From contig JAHBUE010000004.1 in NCBI GenBank assembly GCA_019638235.1, positions 99,213 to 163,212 on the forward strand: a stretch of DNA of 64,000 nt, written 5' to 3'. This stretch comes from Cyclobacteriaceae bacterium (GTDB lineage: Bacteria; Bacteroidota; Bacteroidia; Cytophagales; Cyclobacteriaceae). Shown in pieces: positions 34,708-44,599 of this stretch (position 1 is the first letter of the stretch; each line of letters opens with the position of its first letter). The position numbers and the translations under genes are program-made. The notes below the pieces were generated by a model that was not told the origin of the DNA, made no database searches, and was given only the letters and a program-made list of their open reading frames with translations.

Positions 34708-36204
34708 ATGGGTATTCGTTCTCTTTTAGCAAAACCTTTTGCTGCCTATGTGGCGGCACAAACCAGGAAGTGGTCGCTCAATCCGGTGCCATACCAGCAC
34801 AACACCATGCTGAACCTTGTAAACCGTGCAAAGTATACCGTGTTTGGAACAGACCATGGGTTTGAGTCCATCCGCACCTACGATGATTTTAAACGGCAAG
34901 TTCCTGTTCGCGATTATGAGCAATTGAAACCCTATGTTCAGCGTATTTTAAAAGGCGAAGAAGATGTGTTGTGGGCCGGAAAGCCCGCCTACTTAGCCAA
35001 AACTTCGGGCACAACTTCCGGCACGAAATACATTCCCATTTCTAACGAGTCGAAGTTTAGTCATTTTATAAGTGCGCGAAACTCAACGTTGAGTTATGTG
35101 CACGAAACGGGCAATGCTTCTTTTTTGGACGGCAATTTGATTTTCCTTTCGGGAAGCCCGGAGCTGGAGGAAACTGCCGGTATTAAAACCGGAAGGCTGT
35201 CGGGCATTTCCAATCATTTAGTGCCGGATTATTTACGCACCAATCAGAAGCCTTCATATAAAACGAATTGCATTGAAGACTGGGAAGAAAAGTTGGAGCG
35301 CATCATCGATGAAACGCTTGAGGCAAACATGACTCTCATTTCGGGTATTCCGCCCTGGGTGCAGATGTACTTTGACAGGATACAGGCGCGAACCGGAAAG
35401 AAAATTAAAGATGTGTTTCCTGATTTTTCAGTATTCGTTTATGGCGGTGTAAACTTTGAGCCCTATCGCGCCAGGCTGGAAGAATCTATTGGTAAGAAAG
35501 TAGATTCGATTGAAACGTATCCCGCCTCGGAAGGCTTTATCGCGTACCAGGACTTACAACACGACCCCGGATTATTACTGTTGTTGAACAACGGTATGTT
35601 TTTCGAGTTTATTCCTGCGGAAGAATATTTTAACGATAACCCAACCCGTTTGCGTATTGATGAAGTTGAGCTGAATAAAAATTATGCGTTGATTATTAAC
35701 AGCAATGCCGGGTTGTGGGGATATTCCATTGGTGATACGGTAAAGTTTGTTTCAAAATATCCGTACCGGTTGTTGGTAACGGGGCGAATAAAACATTTTA
35801 TATCTGCCTTTGGCGAGCATGTTATTGGCGAAGAAGTTGAAAAGGCGATGAGCCTGGCGAGGAAAAAATTTCCAGAAGTTGAATTGATTGAATTTACCGT
35901 AGCGCCACACGTAACACCGGCCGAAGGGTTGCCACATCACGAATGGTTTATTGAGTTTTCAAATCCGCCTGTCAACATGAATGCCTTTGCTGGTGAACTT
36001 GACAACCAGTTGCGTTCATTGAATGTGTATTACGATGACCTGATTACCGGAAATATTTTACGCCCTCTCAATATTACCCCGTTAAAACCACACGCCTTTA
36101 TTGAGTACATGAAATCGCAGGGAAAGTTGGGCGGACAAAATAAAGTGCCGCGTCTTTCCAACGATAGAAAAATAGGGGACGCATTAAAAATTTTCACAAC
36201 CTGA
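34708..36204 (+). CDS. GH3-family acyl-adenylating protein
   Basis: The 498-residue protein belongs to the GH3 family of the ANL superfamily, best known for joining plant hormones to amino acids; bacterial members are common in Bacteroidota, but their substrates are unknown. The ATP-binding P-loop-like motif is LAKTSGTTSGTKYIPIS (about residues 92-108). The second motif is IETYPASEGFIAYQ, and the third is NAGLWGYSIGDTVKFV followed by RIKHFISAFGEHV. It is cytoplasmic. It is divergent from the DegP-like gene and followed by a small exported protein gene. Confidence 0.92.
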   Translation: MGIRSLLAKPFAAYVAAQTRKWSLNPVPYQHNTMLNLVNRAKYTVFGTDHGFESIRTYDDFKRQVPVRDYEQLKPYVQRILKGEEDVLWAGKPAYLAKTSGTTSGTKYIPISNESKFSHFISARNSTLSYVHETGNASFLDGNLIFLSGSPELEETAGIKTGRLSGISNHLVPDYLRTNQKPSYKTNCIEDWEEKLERIIDETLEANMTLISGIPPWVQMYFDRIQARTGKKIKDVFPDFSVFVYGGVNFEPYRARLEESIGKKVDSIETYPASEGFIAYQDLQHDPGLLLLLNNGMFFEFIPAEEYFNDNPTRLRIDEVELNKNYALIINSNAGLWGYSIGDTVKFVSKYPYRLLVTGRIKHFISAFGEHVIGEEVEKAMSLARKKFPEVELIEFTVAPHVTPAEGLPHHEWFIEFSNPPVNMNAFAGELDNQLRSLNVYYDDLITGNILRPLNITPLKPHAFIEYMKSQGKLGGQNKVPRLSNDRKIGDALKIFTT

Positions 36205-36247
36205 TTGGTCACTATCCCTCATACATAAATTTTATTCCGGATTTGAT

Positions 36248-36778
36248 TTGAAATTTACGGTAACGATAGCGCTTGTATTTCAATGGTCGGCTTTTGTACT
36301 GGCGCAGGGTAATCCTATAATGACACCGGAAGAAATGATTGAATTAATTCCAAAAAAGATTGAAGGATTTAATCTTGCTGAACAGCATAAAGGGCGGATG
36401 ATGAAGATTGGAACACTTTCATATTCTATGGTCGAGCGGAGTTTTAGCAAGAATAAGCGCAAGGTTACTATTTTGCTGTTCGATTATAATAACGCCCCCA
36501 TTATGTACAGGCAGGCAACAGGCAAGTGGCAAAGCCAGCCGGATGAAGAAAGCGATACGCTGATTGACCGCTCCTTTTTATATGAAGATAATCAAGGAAG
36601 AGAATATTACCGTAAGTTCACCAATTCGTCACAAATTTTTTTAGGAATCAATAACAGGTTTTACCTGATGTTAACCGGTGAAGGTGTTGAGTCGGAAACC
36701 TTGCACGCTATTCTCCGGTTGTTTCCGCTATCAGCGTTTCTGCAACAGACTGATTTTACAAATGCCAAGCATCGTTAG
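36248..36778 (+). CDS. Exported protein of unknown function (TTG start)
   Basis: The protein has 176 residues from a TTG start that gives a good signal peptide (MKFTVTIALVFQWSAFVLAQ). The first in-frame ATG lies inside the mature part (PIMTPEE), so TTG is preferred. The mature sequence is mixed alpha/beta with TPEEMIELIPKKIEGF and a central strand pair ERSFSKNKRKVTILLFDYN, resembling small periplasmic proteins of Bacteroidota without named function. It sits between the GH3 gene and dxr on the same strand. Confidence 0.7.
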   Translation: MKFTVTIALVFQWSAFVLAQGNPIMTPEEMIELIPKKIEGFNLAEQHKGRMMKIGTLSYSMVERSFSKNKRKVTILLFDYNNAPIMYRQATGKWQSQPDEESDTLIDRSFLYEDNQGREYYRKFTNSSQIFLGINNRFYLMLTGEGVESETLHAILRLFPLSAFLQQTDFTNAKHR

Positions 36779-36871
36779 AACACGAAATTGGGAAGAATTG
36801 AGTAAATTTGTGGTAAATTGTTAAGGAGACACTATTCTTTTTTAAATCAAAAATCTTAATTCGTAATTCTT

Positions 36872-38029
36872 TTGCCCTCTCAAAAACACATCGCCCTTCT
36901 TGGTTCAACCGGCTCCATTGGCACGCAAGCGCTGGAAGTTATCCGTGCTTACCCCGATAAATTTGAAGTGGAGGTGCTTACAGCACAAAACAATGCCGGC
37001 TTGCTGATTAAACAAGCCATTGAATTTAAACCCAATGTGGTGGTTATCGGTAACGACAATCATTACGAAACAGTAAAGAATGCACTTGCATCGCATAACA
37101 TAAAAGTTTTTGCAGGCGAAAACGCATTGTGCTCGGTGGTGCAGATGGACAGCATCGATATTGTGCTTACTGCGTTGGTTGGTTATTCGGGATTAAAGCC
37201 TACTATTAAAGCCATTGAAGCGGGTAAACCCATCGCGTTAGCAAATAAAGAAACGCTGGTAGTGGCCGGTGAACTGATTACCTCGCTTGCGCGCGAAAAA
37301 GGTGTGAATATCTACCCGGTAGATTCCGAACACTCGGCTATTTTTCAGTGTTTGGTTGGCGAGTTTCATAATAAAATTGAAAAGATAATTCTCACGGCTT
37401 CCGGTGGGCCGTTTCGTGGAAAGAAACGCAAAGAGTTGCAAGCTGTTACCAAAGCGCAGGCGCTGAAGCACCCCAACTGGGCTATGGGCGCCAAAATCAC
37501 CATTGATTCGGCCACGCTGATGAACAAAGGGCTTGAGGTTATTGAAGCAAAGTGGCTTTTTGGGCTTTCGGCCGACCAGGTGGAGGTGGTGGTGCATCCG
37601 CAGTCTATTATTCATTCTATTGTGCAGTTTGAAGATGGCTCGATGAAAGCGCAATTAGGCTTGCCCGATATGCGCTTGCCGATACAATTTGCCTTAACGT
37701 ACCCCGAACGCTTCAAATCCAACCTTCCGCGTTTCGATTTCATGAATTACCCGGCTTTTACATTTGAGCAGCCCGATACCGAAACTTTTCGTAATCTTGC
37801 ACTTTCCTTTGAAGCCCTGAGGCGGGGAGGGAATATGCCGTGCGTGCTGAATGCAGCAAATGAAGTGGTGGTAGCTGAATTTTTACAGGATAAAATTGGT
37901 TTCCTTGCCATGTCGGATGTGGTGGAAAAATGCTTAGAAAAGGCTTCTTACATCAAGCACCCTTCTTTTGACGATTACGTACAAACGGATATAGAAACAC
38001 GAACAAAAGCTTTAGAACTGATAAACTGA
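36872..38029 (+). CDS. dxr: 1-deoxy-D-xylulose 5-phosphate reductoisomerase
   Basis: The 385-residue enzyme makes 2-C-methyl-erythritol 4-phosphate with NADPH, the first committed step of the MEP isoprenoid route. The NADPH site is IALLGSTGSIGTQALEV, and substrate and metal motifs are PVDSEHSAIFQCL, TASGGPFRG, HPNWAMGAKITIDSATLMNKGLE and NAANEVVV. No ATG or GTG exists before the conserved N-terminus, so a TTG start at 36872 is accepted. Its stop overlaps the rseP start (TGATG). It supplies precursors for the carotenoid operon. Confidence 0.96.
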   Translation: MPSQKHIALLGSTGSIGTQALEVIRAYPDKFEVEVLTAQNNAGLLIKQAIEFKPNVVVIGNDNHYETVKNALASHNIKVFAGENALCSVVQMDSIDIVLTALVGYSGLKPTIKAIEAGKPIALANKETLVVAGELITSLAREKGVNIYPVDSEHSAIFQCLVGEFHNKIEKIILTASGGPFRGKKRKELQAVTKAQALKHPNWAMGAKITIDSATLMNKGLEVIEAKWLFGLSADQVEVVVHPQSIIHSIVQFEDGSMKAQLGLPDMRLPIQFALTYPERFKSNLPRFDFMNYPAFTFEQPDTETFRNLALSFEALRRGGNMPCVLNAANEVVVAEFLQDKIGFLAMSDVVEKCLEKASYIKHPSFDDYVQTDIETRTKALELIN

Positions 38030-39363
38030 TGGATTGGATGGTATCGCTTGCTCAACTGTTATTGAGCATTTCAATTTTGGTAGCTGTACACGAAATGGGT
38101 CACCTGTTGGCGGCCAAATATTTTGGTATGCGGGTGGAACAATTTTCAATTGGCTTTCCGCCAAAACTTATTTCATTTAAAAAAGGTGAAACGGAATACG
38201 CGTTAAGCGCCATTCCGCTGGGCGGCTATGTAAAAATTTCCGGAATGATTGATGAATCGCTCGATACGGAAACCATGAAGCAGGAACCGCAGCCGTGGGA
38301 GTTTCGCTCCAAGCCGGCATGGCAACGCCTGATTGTAATGCTTGGTGGCATTATTGTAAACGTAATTGTAGGGATACTCATTTTTATAGGCGTTACCTAC
38401 ACATTTGGCGAAACGTATTTTTTGAAAGATGTTATTAATAATAATGGCGGTTTCCAGGTAGGCCCTGTAGGGGAGAGCATTGGATTAAAAACCGGTGATA
38501 AGATTGTAAAAATAAACGGACAGGAGTTTGAATACCTGCAAGACATTATTAAACCTGAAACGTTATTAGCCGATAATGCTTATTATACCATTGAACGCGA
38601 TGGAAAATTAATAGACGTCAACATTCCGCCTGATTTTATTCAACAATTTAACAAGCGCGAAGGTGTGGGCACATTTGTTTCGTTTCGTGTGGCTCCGGTT
38701 ATTGCCGAAGTTTCGGAAGGTACATTAGCAGCAAGCATTGGTTTGCAACGTGGCGATAAAATTGTAGAAGTTAACGGTCAGCCTGTTTCTTATATTGATG
38801 AAGTAAATGCCGCAGTTAAAACTGCCGGAGATTCTATCCAGTTGGGTGTTAACCGGGCTGGTCAGTTGTTATCCTTTAACGAATCCTTTAAAGAACATAA
38901 AGCTATTGGCTTCCGTGCCGATACGGAGCAATTTGAAAAAGCTTTGGCGAAACAAATGAACTACGGCTTTTTTGAATCTATTCCGTTAGGCACAAAGCGG
39001 GCGTTTACAACGTTGGTAGTACAGGTGAAGGCATTTGGTAAAGTTATTTCCGGTGTGCTTTCTCCGCGCGAGTCGCTTTCAGGCCCGATAGGCATTATGC
39101 AGGCTTACGGCCCAACGTGGGATTGGGAGCGGTTCTGGGCATTAACCGGAGTGCTTTCGTTGGTGCTGGCGTTTATGAATTTGTTGCCCATCCCGGCTTT
39201 GGATGGCGGGCACGTTATGTTTTTAAGCTATGAAATGATTGCCCGGAGGAAGCCTTCTGATAAATTTCTGGAAACAGCACAAAAGGTTGGTATGGTATTT
39301 TTGCTTGTGCTGATGGTATTGATTTTTGCAAATGATATTGCAAAACTTCCAATTTTCAATTGA
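38029..39363 (+). CDS. rseP: Site-2 intramembrane zinc metalloprotease
   Basis: The 444-residue membrane protease cuts transmembrane anti-sigma factors and signal peptides. The zinc site HEMGH is in VAVHEMGHLLAAKYFGM, and the third ligand is in LLPIPALDGGHVMF. Two PDZ segments lie between (VGPVGESIGLKTGDKIVKINGQ; GTLAASIGLQRGDKIVEVNGQ). About four membrane spans are visible. It is coupled to dxr by overlapping stop/start, a usual arrangement in many bacteria, and is closed by a terminator. Confidence 0.96.
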   Translation: MDWMVSLAQLLLSISILVAVHEMGHLLAAKYFGMRVEQFSIGFPPKLISFKKGETEYALSAIPLGGYVKISGMIDESLDTETMKQEPQPWEFRSKPAWQRLIVMLGGIIVNVIVGILIFIGVTYTFGETYFLKDVINNNGGFQVGPVGESIGLKTGDKIVKINGQEFEYLQDIIKPETLLADNAYYTIERDGKLIDVNIPPDFIQQFNKREGVGTFVSFRVAPVIAEVSEGTLAASIGLQRGDKIVEVNGQPVSYIDEVNAAVKTAGDSIQLGVNRAGQLLSFNESFKEHKAIGFRADTEQFEKALAKQMNYGFFESIPLGTKRAFTTLVVQVKAFGKVISGVLSPRESLSGPIGIMQAYGPTWDWERFWALTGVLSLVLAFMNLLPIPALDGGHVMFLSYEMIARRKPSDKFLETAQKVGMVFLLVLMVLIFANDIAKLPIFN

Positions 39364-39388
39364 TAATCGTTCAATAAAGAGATAAAAA

Positions 39389-39418
39389 GAAAGCCCCGCA
39401 TTATGTGGGGCTTTTTTA
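39389..39418 (+). terminator. Terminator after rseP
   Basis: AAGCCCC and GGGGCTT form a GC-rich stem with a nine-base loop, followed by a T-run, 26 bases after the stop of rseP. Confidence 0.9.
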
Positions 39419-39453
39419 TTGGGTTGGTTTTGATGTAATTATTATTTCTCTGA

Positions 39454-39969
39454 TTACTGTTTTTTCATCGGAGGTTTTTTCGATGTAATCACAATGACAC
39501 CATTCTTTCCTTCATCACCGTATTGATTTGTTGCTTTTTCGTCTTTCAGCACTTCAATGGATTCAATGTTTTTTGGGTCAATCTTTTCAACATCTTCCTG
39601 TTGAATGATTTTTCCATCGAGAACATAAAGCGGTTGTGCACCTGTTGAATATTTACGTAAAAATATACTGGAATTCTGGTCAACCGGTTCTTCGGTTGCT
39701 TTGGGCTTTTTGAAGTTTTTAAGCGTAACCACTACTACACCATTTTTTCCAGCTTCCCCATACCGGTCAATCGCTTGTTGATTTTTTATAACTTCAATCG
39801 ATTCGATGTCGTTGGGTTTAATGTAACTCAAATCATCGTAAGCAGTATGTTCACCGTTAACCACAAACAACGGTTTTTCGGTTGTGAATGATTGCGATGT
39901 GAGCCTGATTTCCTGCGCTGATGCAATTGCAAATATGCAAGCTGTCAGTAGTGTAAGTAGTGTTCTCAT
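39454..39969 (-). CDS. Small exported protein made of two TonB-receptor-plug-like repeats
   Basis: The 171-residue protein has a signal peptide (MRTLLTLLTACIFAIASAQ) and two tandem copies of a 50-residue unit: PLFVVNGEHTAYDDLSYIKP ... ESIEVIKNQQAIDRYGEAGKNGVVVV, then PLYVLDGKIIQQEDVEKIDP ... ESIEVLKDEKATNQYGDEGKNGVIVI. This unit is the plug motif of SusC/RagA receptors, also found at the end of Bacteroidota BlaR1-like proteins. No barrel is attached, so it is not a receptor. It lies 9 bases after the PorE-like gene on the same strand, so the two are probably one operon. Confidence 0.82.
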   Translation of the reverse strand: MRTLLTLLTACIFAIASAQEIRLTSQSFTTEKPLFVVNGEHTAYDDLSYIKPNDIESIEVIKNQQAIDRYGEAGKNGVVVVTLKNFKKPKATEEPVDQNSSIFLRKYSTGAQPLYVLDGKIIQQEDVEKIDPKNIESIEVLKDEKATNQYGDEGKNGVIVITSKKPPMKKQ

Positions 39970-39978
39970 GCTTCTAAG

Positions 39979-41952
39979 TTAATCAATTTTATTCCGTATT
40001 TCAAACTCAACCCTGCGGTTAAGCCTGCGGTCGCTTTCGGCTTTTTCTTCTACAATGGGCCTTGAGCCGCCATAGCCGATTGCCGTAATGCGCGTTGAGG
40101 GCACCCTGTATTCATATACTAAATAAGCCTTAATGGCATCGGCTCGCTCTTGCGACAGGCGCAAGTTGGCTTCGGCTCTTCCTTCCGAATCGGTATGACC
40201 GCTAATGGTTAACTCAATATGGGGGTGGTCGAGCATGAAGTTTCCAAGTTTGCTTAAATCGTCATGCATGGTAGGCAGAATATCGGCTTTGCCGCTTTCA
40301 AACTCCAGCGATTTAAAAGCGATTTTGCTTTCAATAGGCTCGGTTTCTTTGTTGATTTCCATATCGCCATCCATGAAGAAAATTTCTTCAATGCGAAAGA
40401 AATCATCGCCCTGAATGATGAGCAAATAATTACGTTTGTTAATCAGTTTAAAATCAAACGTGCCGTCAGGTCGTAAAAACTTTGGCGCTACCTCAACACC
40501 TTTATCTAAGTCGATAACGGAAACAATGCCTTTCAACGGTTTGCCGGTGTACCGGTTGGTGAGCGAGCCTTTCAATGTTGCAACTGCGTCCGGTTGTGCT
40601 TCCATCGGCACAGGAAAGGAGTGGAGGTCAAGATTTGCCGGGTCGTCATCTTCCGACCGGGCGTAATACAGTTTTTCAGATTTAGAGTCGATGGTGAAGT
40701 AATATTCACTTCCTGCACCGTTTACCAACGGGCCAACATTTTTTGGCTCAGCCCAATTACCGTCCTGCATGTAAGTTTTGTAAATATCGAAATCGCCAAA
40801 GTTTAGCGGGTGCCCGTTTGAACTGAAATACAACACATTGAATTTGTGATGAAAGAACGGGCTTACTTCCTGGCCGCGTGTATTGACAATAGGCCCCATG
40901 TTTTTGGCCGGTTGCCACAGGCCGTCTTTTCCTTTCACACTATAATAAATGTCGGTCATGCCAAACCCGCCCTTTCTATCCGAAGAAAAGAAAAGTGTAT
41001 CACCCGAATGGGAGAGCGAAGGGTGCGAATCCCAGAAAATGCTGTTGATGTTATCGCCTAAGTTACGCACGTTGCCCCAGGTGTTATCATCTTTCAGGTC
41101 GGCTACAAAAATATCGCAGCTTCCTTTCGAGTCGGGCGAATCGCAACGCGCAAAGAAAAGTTGCTTACCGTCTTTACTCAAGCAGGCCGAACCTTCGTTG
41201 TAACTGGTGTTTATCGTGTTAAACGGAACGGCATCCATCCACATGCCGAACTCTTGCACGCTGTAAAACAAATCTTCATCGTATCGCCTTTCAAGTGTTT
41301 GTGCGTGCATGTTTCGTTTGGAAGTAAACAGCAGGATGGTATCAACATTGCCAATGGTGGGGCCGTAATCGGCTTTAAGCGAGTTAACCGAAATGCCCAT
41401 ATTTAGCAGAACGCCTTGCGGAGGACGCAGCGTGTCGATTTCTTTTCGGTATTCTACCAATTCATAATAGTATTTCAGGGGCACGTAATAGTCGCGCTGG
41501 TATTTTGTAAGGCTGTCATATTCCTGCTGCACCTGTTTGCCGTCCACGTCTTGCTGATGGTGTTTCAGCACAAGTTTATACAGCAGCACGGCTTCACCGG
41601 GTGGCCCGAATTTTTCTGAAAGTTTGGCTAATTGCCATAGCAGGGTTGTGTTTCTTGAAAAGTTTTCGATGCCAAATTGCTGAATGTATTCTTTTAGCAG
41701 ATTGTAATCCGAGCGGTTGGCATTGTCTTTCGGGATTTTTGAGATTTTTTCGAGCGCTTTTTTATCCGAAAAGAAAGCAACCTTATTGATGTTTGGAAAA
41801 TTAAAGATGTCAGATTGGCTGTACGTTGTCAGGGTATCGTCTAATTGAACTACACCGCCTTTTTTGAACTTCCTGTCGGGTTTCTGGCCGTGCGAGGAGG
41901 TCGAAAAAATCAGTAAAAATGCCGGTAGAAAGATTAAAAAATGCTTTTTCAC
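39979..41952 (-). CDS. PorE-like OmpA-family protein (TPR, PD40 propeller, CRD, OmpA)
   Basis: The 657-residue protein has a signal peptide (MKKHFLIFLPAFLLIFSTSSHG), helical TPR-like repeats to about residue 210, then PD40 beta-propeller repeats (DSHPSLSHSGDTLFFSSDRKGGFGMTDIYY and two similar). A carboxypeptidase-regulatory-like domain follows (LKGSLTNRYTGKPLKGIVSVID), then an OmpA peptidoglycan-binding domain (LTISGHTDSEGRAEANLRLSQERADAI). That domain order is the one known for PorE, the type IX secretion protein that ties the system to peptidoglycan. Other proteins share this order, so PorE itself is likely but not certain. It is upstream of the plug-repeat gene. Confidence 0.85.
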   Translation of the reverse strand: MKKHFLIFLPAFLLIFSTSSHGQKPDRKFKKGGVVQLDDTLTTYSQSDIFNFPNINKVAFFSDKKALEKISKIPKDNANRSDYNLLKEYIQQFGIENFSRNTTLLWQLAKLSEKFGPPGEAVLLYKLVLKHHQQDVDGKQVQQEYDSLTKYQRDYYVPLKYYYELVEYRKEIDTLRPPQGVLLNMGISVNSLKADYGPTIGNVDTILLFTSKRNMHAQTLERRYDEDLFYSVQEFGMWMDAVPFNTINTSYNEGSACLSKDGKQLFFARCDSPDSKGSCDIFVADLKDDNTWGNVRNLGDNINSIFWDSHPSLSHSGDTLFFSSDRKGGFGMTDIYYSVKGKDGLWQPAKNMGPIVNTRGQEVSPFFHHKFNVLYFSSNGHPLNFGDFDIYKTYMQDGNWAEPKNVGPLVNGAGSEYYFTIDSKSEKLYYARSEDDDPANLDLHSFPVPMEAQPDAVATLKGSLTNRYTGKPLKGIVSVIDLDKGVEVAPKFLRPDGTFDFKLINKRNYLLIIQGDDFFRIEEIFFMDGDMEINKETEPIESKIAFKSLEFESGKADILPTMHDDLSKLGNFMLDHPHIELTISGHTDSEGRAEANLRLSQERADAIKAYLVYEYRVPSTRITAIGYGGSRPIVEEKAESDRRLNRRVEFEIRNKID

Positions 41953-42104
41953 AACGTTTGTGTTGGTTGAAGCCCAGACTAATCGTTAAAGTTGAAACAA
42001 TTTTGCTTCTTTTACAACCGGCTTGGCATTACTATTGTCTTTTAAGTGCCCATTGGTTTTTTAGTATTAATCCCGTTGGCCTTGTGCCATTTTGACACCC
42101 CTAT

Positions 42105-44564
42105 ATGTTTACAGCTTTACCTATTCAGATGGTTCAGGACGAAACAGACGATTTAATTCAGTTGATTAATCCTGAACAGGAGAGTGATTTAAAACCGGCC
42201 GACCTGCCTGAGGAACTTTCCATTCTTCCTATAAAAAACACCGTACTTTTTCCGGGCGTTGTAATACCCATTACCGTTGGCCGTCAAAAATCCATAAAAT
42301 TGGTTAAGAAGGCTTACCAGGGCAGCCGGATTATTGGCGTTATAGCGCAGAAAAATATTCAAGCCGAAGAGCCGTCAAGAGAGGATATTTACCGAACCGG
42401 AACCGTAGCCCGCATTATTAAAATGCTCGTGCTGCCCGATGGCAACACTACTATTATTATACAGGGTAAGAACCGTTTTGCGGTGCAAGAGTTTGTGAAG
42501 GACGAGCCGTTTCTTACCGCGCGTATTGATTTGCAACGCGATACAATTTCTGACCAGAACAGCAAGGAAGTAAAAGCGTTGATTCAGTCGTTGAAAGATT
42601 CGGCATTTAAGATACTTCGGCTTAATCCTGAAATTCCGCAGGAAGCGCAGGTTGCGTTGGATAACATTCAGAGCACGGCATTTCTGATTCACTTCCTGTC
42701 ATCAAACTTAAATGTAGAAGTTGCCGAAAAGCAACGCATACTTGAAACGCAAGACCTTATTGAGCGCGGCACGCTGTTGCTCCAGTTTATGCTGCGCGAA
42801 ATTCAAATGCTGGAAATCAAAAACGAAATCCAGCGCAAGGTTCATACGGACATAGACCAGCAGCAACGCGATTACTTTTTACGGCAGCAGATAAAAGTAT
42901 TGCAGGATGAGCTGGGCTACGATACACCCGATAAAGAGATTGAAGCGCTTCGTAAAAAAGGCGAAGGCAAAAAATGGCCGAAAGAAGTTGCCGAACATTT
43001 CAATAAGGAGTTAGATAAGTTGTTGCGCACCAACCCGGCCGCACCCGATTACCCCATTGCCATGAACTACGTTGAGTTTTTACTTGATATGCCCTGGCAA
43101 GAATATACCGTTGATGATTTTGACCTGAACAAGGCTCGCAAAATTCTTGATAAAGACCATTTTGGGTTGGAGAAGGTGAAGACACGCATACTGGAATACC
43201 TGGCGGTGCTCAAATTAAAGCAGGATATGAAGGGGCCGATTTTGTGTTTGTATGGCCCGCCCGGTGTTGGTAAAACTTCGTTGGGTCGTTCGGTAGCCAA
43301 AGCGTTAAACCGGAAGTACGTGCGCATGTCGTTGGGTGGTGTGCACGATGAAGCGGAAATACGCGGACATCGCAGAACGTACATTGGCGCTATGGCGGGT
43401 AAGGTGTTGCAAAACATTAAGAAGGCGCAATCGGGTAACCCGGTGTTTATTTTAGATGAGATTGATAAAGTGCGTTCCGATTTTCGTGGCGACCCATCTT
43501 CGGCTTTGCTGGAGGTGCTCGACCCCGAACAAAACAGCACGTTTGGCGATAATTATTTAGAGGTAGAATACGACTTGTCGAAAGTGTTGTTCATCGCTAC
43601 GGCAAATTCGTTAGACACGATTCATCCCGCTTTGCGCGACAGGATGGAGATTATTGAAATAACCGGCTACACGCAGGAAGAAAAAGTAGAGATAGCTGTT
43701 CGCCACTTAGTGCCCAAACAATTACAGGAGCATGGCCTGAAGATTTCGGATGTAAAATTTTCAAGGAAGGCTATTGCCAAAATAATTGATAGCTACACCC
43801 GCGAATCGGGTGTTCGTAATCTTGAACGCAAAATCGGCAGCATTGTGCGCCACATAGCCAAGTCGGTAGCAATGGAAGACGCTTTCGAGAAGGAGATTAC
43901 CGAGAAGACTATTCGTAAGGTTTTAGGGGCTGAAATTTTTGATGGCGAACTATACCAGGGCAACGACATTGCCGGTGTAGTAACCGGGTTGGCGTGGACG
44001 CAGGTGGGTGGTGAAATACTGTTTGTTGAGTCCAGCCTGAGCAAAGGAAAAGGAGCGCTTACCATTTCCGGTCAATTAGGCGATGTGATGAAGGAATCGG
44101 CTATGGCGGCCTTGTCGTATTTAAAATCACATTCCGATGAGTTGGGCATCGACCATCGCATTTTCCAGCAATACGATTTACATATTCACGTTCCGGCAGG
44201 AGCCGTACCCAAAGACGGCCCCTCGGCCGGTATAACCATGTTTACTTCGCTGGCTTCTATTTTTACGCAACGAAAAGTAAAATCCAAAGTAGCTATGACC
44301 GGTGAAATCACCCTGCGGGGAAAGGTGTTGCCGGTTGGCGGCATCAAGGAAAAGATATTGGCTGCCAAACGAAGCGGCATCAAAGAAATTATCCTGAGTG
44401 CTAAAAACAAGCGCGATATTGATGAAATCGAAAAGCAGTATATCAAAGGGCTTGTCTTTCATTATGTTGACTCGGTGGACGATGTGCTGAAAATTGCCTT
44501 GCTGAAAGACAAGGTTAAAACGGCAATGAAGTTTACCTTTACGGAAGTGAAGGCGGTAGCGTAA
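42105..44564 (+). CDS. lon: ATP-dependent protease Lon
   Basis: The 819-residue cytoplasmic protease has the N-terminal substrate domain ([20 protein letters not shown]), a coiled-coil middle, an AAA+ module with Walker [19 protein letters not shown] and sensor regions, and the catalytic Ser in [11 protein letters not shown] with Lys in [21 protein letters not shown]. Length agrees with the family. A start at the next Met (position 9) is possible. It removes misfolded proteins. It is followed by porQ, 35 bases later. Confidence 0.97.
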   Translation: MFTALPIQMVQDETDDLIQLINPEQESDLKPADLPEELSILPIKNTVLFPGVVIPITVGRQKSIKLVKKAYQGSRIIGVIAQKNIQAEEPSREDIYRTGTVARIIKMLVLPDGNTTIIIQGKNRFAVQEFVKDEPFLTARIDLQRDTISDQNSKEVKALIQSLKDSAFKILRLNPEIPQEAQVALDNIQSTAFLIHFLSSNLNVEVAEKQRILETQDLIERGTLLLQFMLREIQMLEIKNEIQRKVHTDIDQQQRDYFLRQQIKVLQDELGYDTPDKEIEALRKKGEGKKWPKEVAEHFNKELDKLLRTNPAAPDYPIAMNYVEFLLDMPWQEYTVDDFDLNKARKILDKDHFGLEKVKTRILEYLAVLKLKQDMKGPILCLYGPPGVGKTSLGRSVAKALNRKYVRMSLGGVHDEAEIRGHRRTYIGAMAGKVLQNIKKAQSGNPVFILDEIDKVRSDFRGDPSSALLEVLDPEQNSTFGDNYLEVEYDLSKVLFIATANSLDTIHPALRDRMEIIEITGYTQEEKVEIAVRHLVPKQLQEHGLKISDVKFSRKAIAKIIDSYTRESGVRNLERKIGSIVRHIAKSVAMEDAFEKEITEKTIRKVLGAEIFDGELYQGNDIAGVVTGLAWTQVGGEILFVESSLSKGKGALTISGQLGDVMKESAMAALSYLKSHSDELGIDHRIFQQYDLHIHVPAGAVPKDGPSAGITMFTSLASIFTQRKVKSKVAMTGEITLRGKVLPVGGIKEKILAAKRSGIKEIILSAKNKRDIDEIEKQYIKGLVFHYVDSVDDVLKIALLKDKVKTAMKFTFTEVKAVA

Positions 44565-44599
44565 CGTTGGCTATCGCATTTTTTTAAACCCGATTGCCC

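Noticed and set aside
42070..42104. Possible sigma-54 promoter before lon (TTGGCC...GTGCC)
   Set aside because: The GG and GC doublets are about four bases too close for a -24/-12 promoter.
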